Positions 61,948-64,000 of a stretch of 64,000 nt of DNA are shown in pieces. The DNA is from Croceitalea dokdonensis DOKDO 023. GTDB taxonomy: Bacteria > Bacteroidota > Bacteroidia > Flavobacteriales > Flavobacteriaceae. Made by a program: the position numbers and the translations under genes. Every line of letters starts with the position of its first letter. Position 1 is the first letter of the stretch. The stretch is from contig NZ_LDJX01000002.1 of NCBI RefSeq assembly GCF_001306415.1, positions 310,001-374,000 on the forward strand, written 5' to 3'. The notes under the pieces were generated by a model, which saw only the letters and a program-made list of their open reading frames with translations, searched no databases and had not been told where the DNA came from.

Positions 61948-63552
61948 ATGAGCACATACGATAGAAGCATGGCCCTAACAGGCCAACCGCCAAAACAATT
62001 GAGTAGAAATCAAAAACTGGCCACGCTTTTGGGTTTTTTTGGTTTGGCCGTTATTCTTCTGGCAGCGTTCAATGTCAACTTTCCCAACAAAGGCCTTTGG
62101 CTTAGTATTTCTTTGGGCGCAATTACCATGGGAATCTTGTGGTTTGCTTGGGATATGTATTCCAAAAAAGAGCCGGGAATTAAAAATGACGGGGTATGGT
62201 TCAAATCCATTTCTAGCCAAGGTTTCTGGGGCTGGATGGCCGGCATAGCACTCACCGGTTTTTATATTGTACTTTACTTTTATCCGGAATATCTAGGCTT
62301 GGCAGCCAAAGGCGACAACACAGGCATCATTCGTCTTTTTGATCCTTTAAGCCGATTACTGAGCGGCAACCCTGCAAGCCAATGGTTTGTCTATGGCACC
62401 CTTTATACCGTGGCCATTTTAGCCTTTGGCATCAAGTTTATTTGGAAATACCGCCATAACCGCTATGAAAAAATAAGAACCTTTAGCGTCATGTTCTTTC
62501 AACTGGGCTTCGCTTTTATCATTCCTGAACTCATGGCCCGTTTAAATGGCAGTTCCGTACTCAATGGAGGTAGTCTTCCCTATTACGACCTTAAAAATAT
62601 GTGGCCTTTGAATTACTACAATTTTGAAGGATACCGGGTTAAAGCGTTTTTAAGTTCCGGGGACATTGGTTTTGCCCTTTTGATTTTTGGTGTGGCATCC
62701 GTTTTCATTATTAGTCCAATTCTCACCTACAAATATGGAAAACGTTGGTACTGCTCTTGGGTTTGCGGTTGTGGTGGCCTAGCGGAAACCGCTGGTGATT
62801 CTTTTAGACAGCTAAGCGATAAAAGCGTAAAAGCGTGGAATATTGAACGCTGGGTGGTACACAGTGTGGTGGTCTTTGTTACCTTGATGACCACAGCGGT
62901 CATCTATTCTTACCTGGGTACCGACACAAGCAAGTACTGGTTAACAAAAAACACATTTTTGATTGGGGTGGCCGTGTTATTGACCACGGTATTTGCCTTG
63001 GTGATGATTTTTAAAAGGGAACAGCTACAAAAAGATGCCAAATATGGGGCAATTGGCTATCTGGTCATTATTTTGGCGCTGATTGCAATGCACTTTTTTA
63101 GTGGTGAAGGCAATGTGTTCCTGTTCAAATCCGGAACATTGCGCAAGTCCTACTCTTTTTTGATAGGCAGTATTTTCTCCGGGGTCATTGGCACCGGCTT
63201 TTATCCTATTCTAGGCAACCGGGTATGGTGCAGGTTTGGATGCCCAATGGCGGCTATTTTAGGTTTTCAACAGCGGTTGTTCTCAAAATTTAGAATCACC
63301 ACCAATGGTGGTCAGTGCATTTCCTGCGGCAATTGTTCTACCTATTGTGAAATGGGTATAGACGTGCGCGCCTACGCCCAAAAAGGTGAGAATATCGTTC
63401 GTTCCAGTTGTGTTGGTTGCGGTATTTGTTCCGCAGTTTGCCCAAGAGGCGTTTTAAAATTGGAAAATGGCCCGCTTAAAGGACGTATTGATGGGAATCA
63501 GGTATTGTTGGGCAATGACGTGGATCTAATGACCTTAGTGAACAAGAACTAG
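61948..63552 (+). CDS. Membrane-bound 4Fe-4S polyferredoxin (NapH/NosR-like)
   Basis: 534 residues with about nine membrane helices and several cysteine motifs: CSWVCGCGG near residue 271, RVWCRFGCPMAA (NapH-type) near 425, and a C-terminal ferredoxin pair, CISCGNCSTYCEMG and CVGCGICSAVCPRG, giving two 4Fe-4S clusters. It probably carries electrons across or along the membrane to or from the upstream FAD oxidoreductase. The terminal acceptor is not in the window. Confidence 0.87.
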   Translation: MSTYDRSMALTGQPPKQLSRNQKLATLLGFFGLAVILLAAFNVNFPNKGLWLSISLGAITMGILWFAWDMYSKKEPGIKNDGVWFKSISSQGFWGWMAGIALTGFYIVLYFYPEYLGLAAKGDNTGIIRLFDPLSRLLSGNPASQWFVYGTLYTVAILAFGIKFIWKYRHNRYEKIRTFSVMFFQLGFAFIIPELMARLNGSSVLNGGSLPYYDLKNMWPLNYYNFEGYRVKAFLSSGDIGFALLIFGVASVFIISPILTYKYGKRWYCSWVCGCGGLAETAGDSFRQLSDKSVKAWNIERWVVHSVVVFVTLMTTAVIYSYLGTDTSKYWLTKNTFLIGVAVLLTTVFALVMIFKREQLQKDAKYGAIGYLVIILALIAMHFFSGEGNVFLFKSGTLRKSYSFLIGSIFSGVIGTGFYPILGNRVWCRFGCPMAAILGFQQRLFSKFRITTNGGQCISCGNCSTYCEMGIDVRAYAQKGENIVRSSCVGCGICSAVCPRGVLKLENGPLKGRIDGNQVLLGNDVDLMTLVNKN

Positions 63553-63619
63553 GCGAACGAACTTGCTAATTTATAACGGGGGCCGATAGTATGGTCATTA
63601 GTTCTCGACTAAAGCCGAA

Positions 63620-64000
63620 ATGCACATTAAAATGATCCTGAAAATATCTTATTTTAAGTTATTTGTCATCCTCGTTTTTAGCACGTTACCCTTTACCAAA
63701 AAATACGCGAAAACCTTCCATGAAAATGGAAACCTTGCATCACAGGGCTGGAAAGTGGATGAATCCAAAGAAGGTTTTTGGAAATTCTATTACCAAAATG
63801 GGAAATTATCAGAACAGGGGCATTACAAAAACAATCGAAAAACCGGGTATTGGTATATCTATAACGCACAGGGGAAATTGCAAAGTGAAGGTCATTTTAA
63901 AAACGGAAAAAAAGCAAAATGGTGGTTGTTTTATGACCAAGAGGAGAAAATAAACCACAAATGCCAACTACAGGATAATGTAAAAAACGGCTATTGCCTT
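63620..64000 (+). CDS. YwqK/MORN-repeat protein, N-terminal fragment
   Basis: Open from ATG 63620 past the window end (127 codons). After a signal-like start (LFVILVFSTL) the sequence has recurring MORN/YwqK repeats: TFHENGNLASQGWKV, KFYYQNGKLSEQGHYKNNRKTGYWYIYNAQGKLQSEGHFKNGKKAKWWLFY. The repeat is usual in exported or surface proteins and in the YwqK 'antitoxin' family; the name does not imply a toxin here. A shorter overlapping frame at 63663-63953 is a shadow. Confidence 0.8.
   Translation, partial: MHIKMILKISYFKLFVILVFSTLPFTKKYAKTFHENGNLASQGWKVDESKEGFWKFYYQNGKLSEQGHYKNNRKTGYWYIYNAQGKLQSEGHFKNGKKAKWWLFYDQEEKINHKCQLQDNVKNGYCL

Overview
The window is a 64 kb chromosomal segment of a member of the Bacteroidota, most likely a marine Flavobacteriaceae (Maribacter/Zobellia-like, judged only from gene content). 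The evidence is the mevalonate-pathway HMG-CoA reductase plus GHMP kinase pair, the MoxR/DUF58/BatA block, a TTG...TAnnTTTG promoter, many lipoprotein and beta-barrel envelope genes, weak Shine-Dalgarno sequences, and several TTG starts. No plasmid, intact phage, complete insertion sequence or CRISPR array is visible.

Layout. 0-4.7 kb: rod-shape operon mreB(partial)-mreC-mreD-mrdA-rodA. 4.7-15.3 kb: an exported DNA/RNA endonuclease, Sua5/TsaC, a tail-specific protease, surE, lpxB, an NlpC/P60 lipoprotein, comEC and a POT peptide transporter, the last following an S9 dipeptidyl peptidase (15.3-17.5 kb) in one operon. 17.6-19.8 kb: HMG-CoA reductase and a GHMP kinase. 19.8-35.5 kb: an almost gap-free run of minus-strand genes. 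Read in the direction of transcription it is DUF4159, MoxR, DUF58, BatA-like, a His-rich membrane protein, a membrane protein, coaX, an outer-membrane protein, a TPR protein, lptC, a small membrane protein, a CBS/CorC protein and a SurA/PpiD-type isomerase. 35.6-38.6 kb: the PmbA/TldD metalloprotease pair.

38.6-47.1 kb is an accessory island ending at a tRNA-Phe gene. It holds small cargo modules (a DUF6364/PIN toxin-antitoxin pair, a ParDE pair, a DUF4041/GIY-YIG protein and a possible immunity-type gene pair) separated by truncated IS30-like and IS1182-like transposase ends. Similar punctuation sequences recur at the cargo boundaries. Beside the tRNA gene lie about 2.7 tandem copies of an exactly 370-bp unit. 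Each unit joins a single-domain GIY-YIG nuclease ORF to a terminator hairpin and an altered copy of the tRNA-Phe 3' end. This is the most unusual structure in the window.

47.3-64 kb: a small membrane ORF, a GH32 lipoprotein, and a cluster of rhodanese, two arsenosugar-type glycosyltransferases and a purine nucleoside phosphorylase. Then come an N-acetylmuramoyl-L-alanine amidase and a paralogue that has lost its catalytic residues. A compact Omp85-like protein follows, then an envelope operon (DUF547, beta-barrel, GH113, lipoprotein), then an FAD oxidoreductase with a membrane polyferredoxin. A YwqK/MORN-repeat gene runs off the end.

A 178-bp palindromic element with 17-bp terminal inverted repeats occurs twice (39.2 and 53.8 kb). 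One copy has a clear 8-9 bp flanking duplication, so it behaves like a non-autonomous mobile element.
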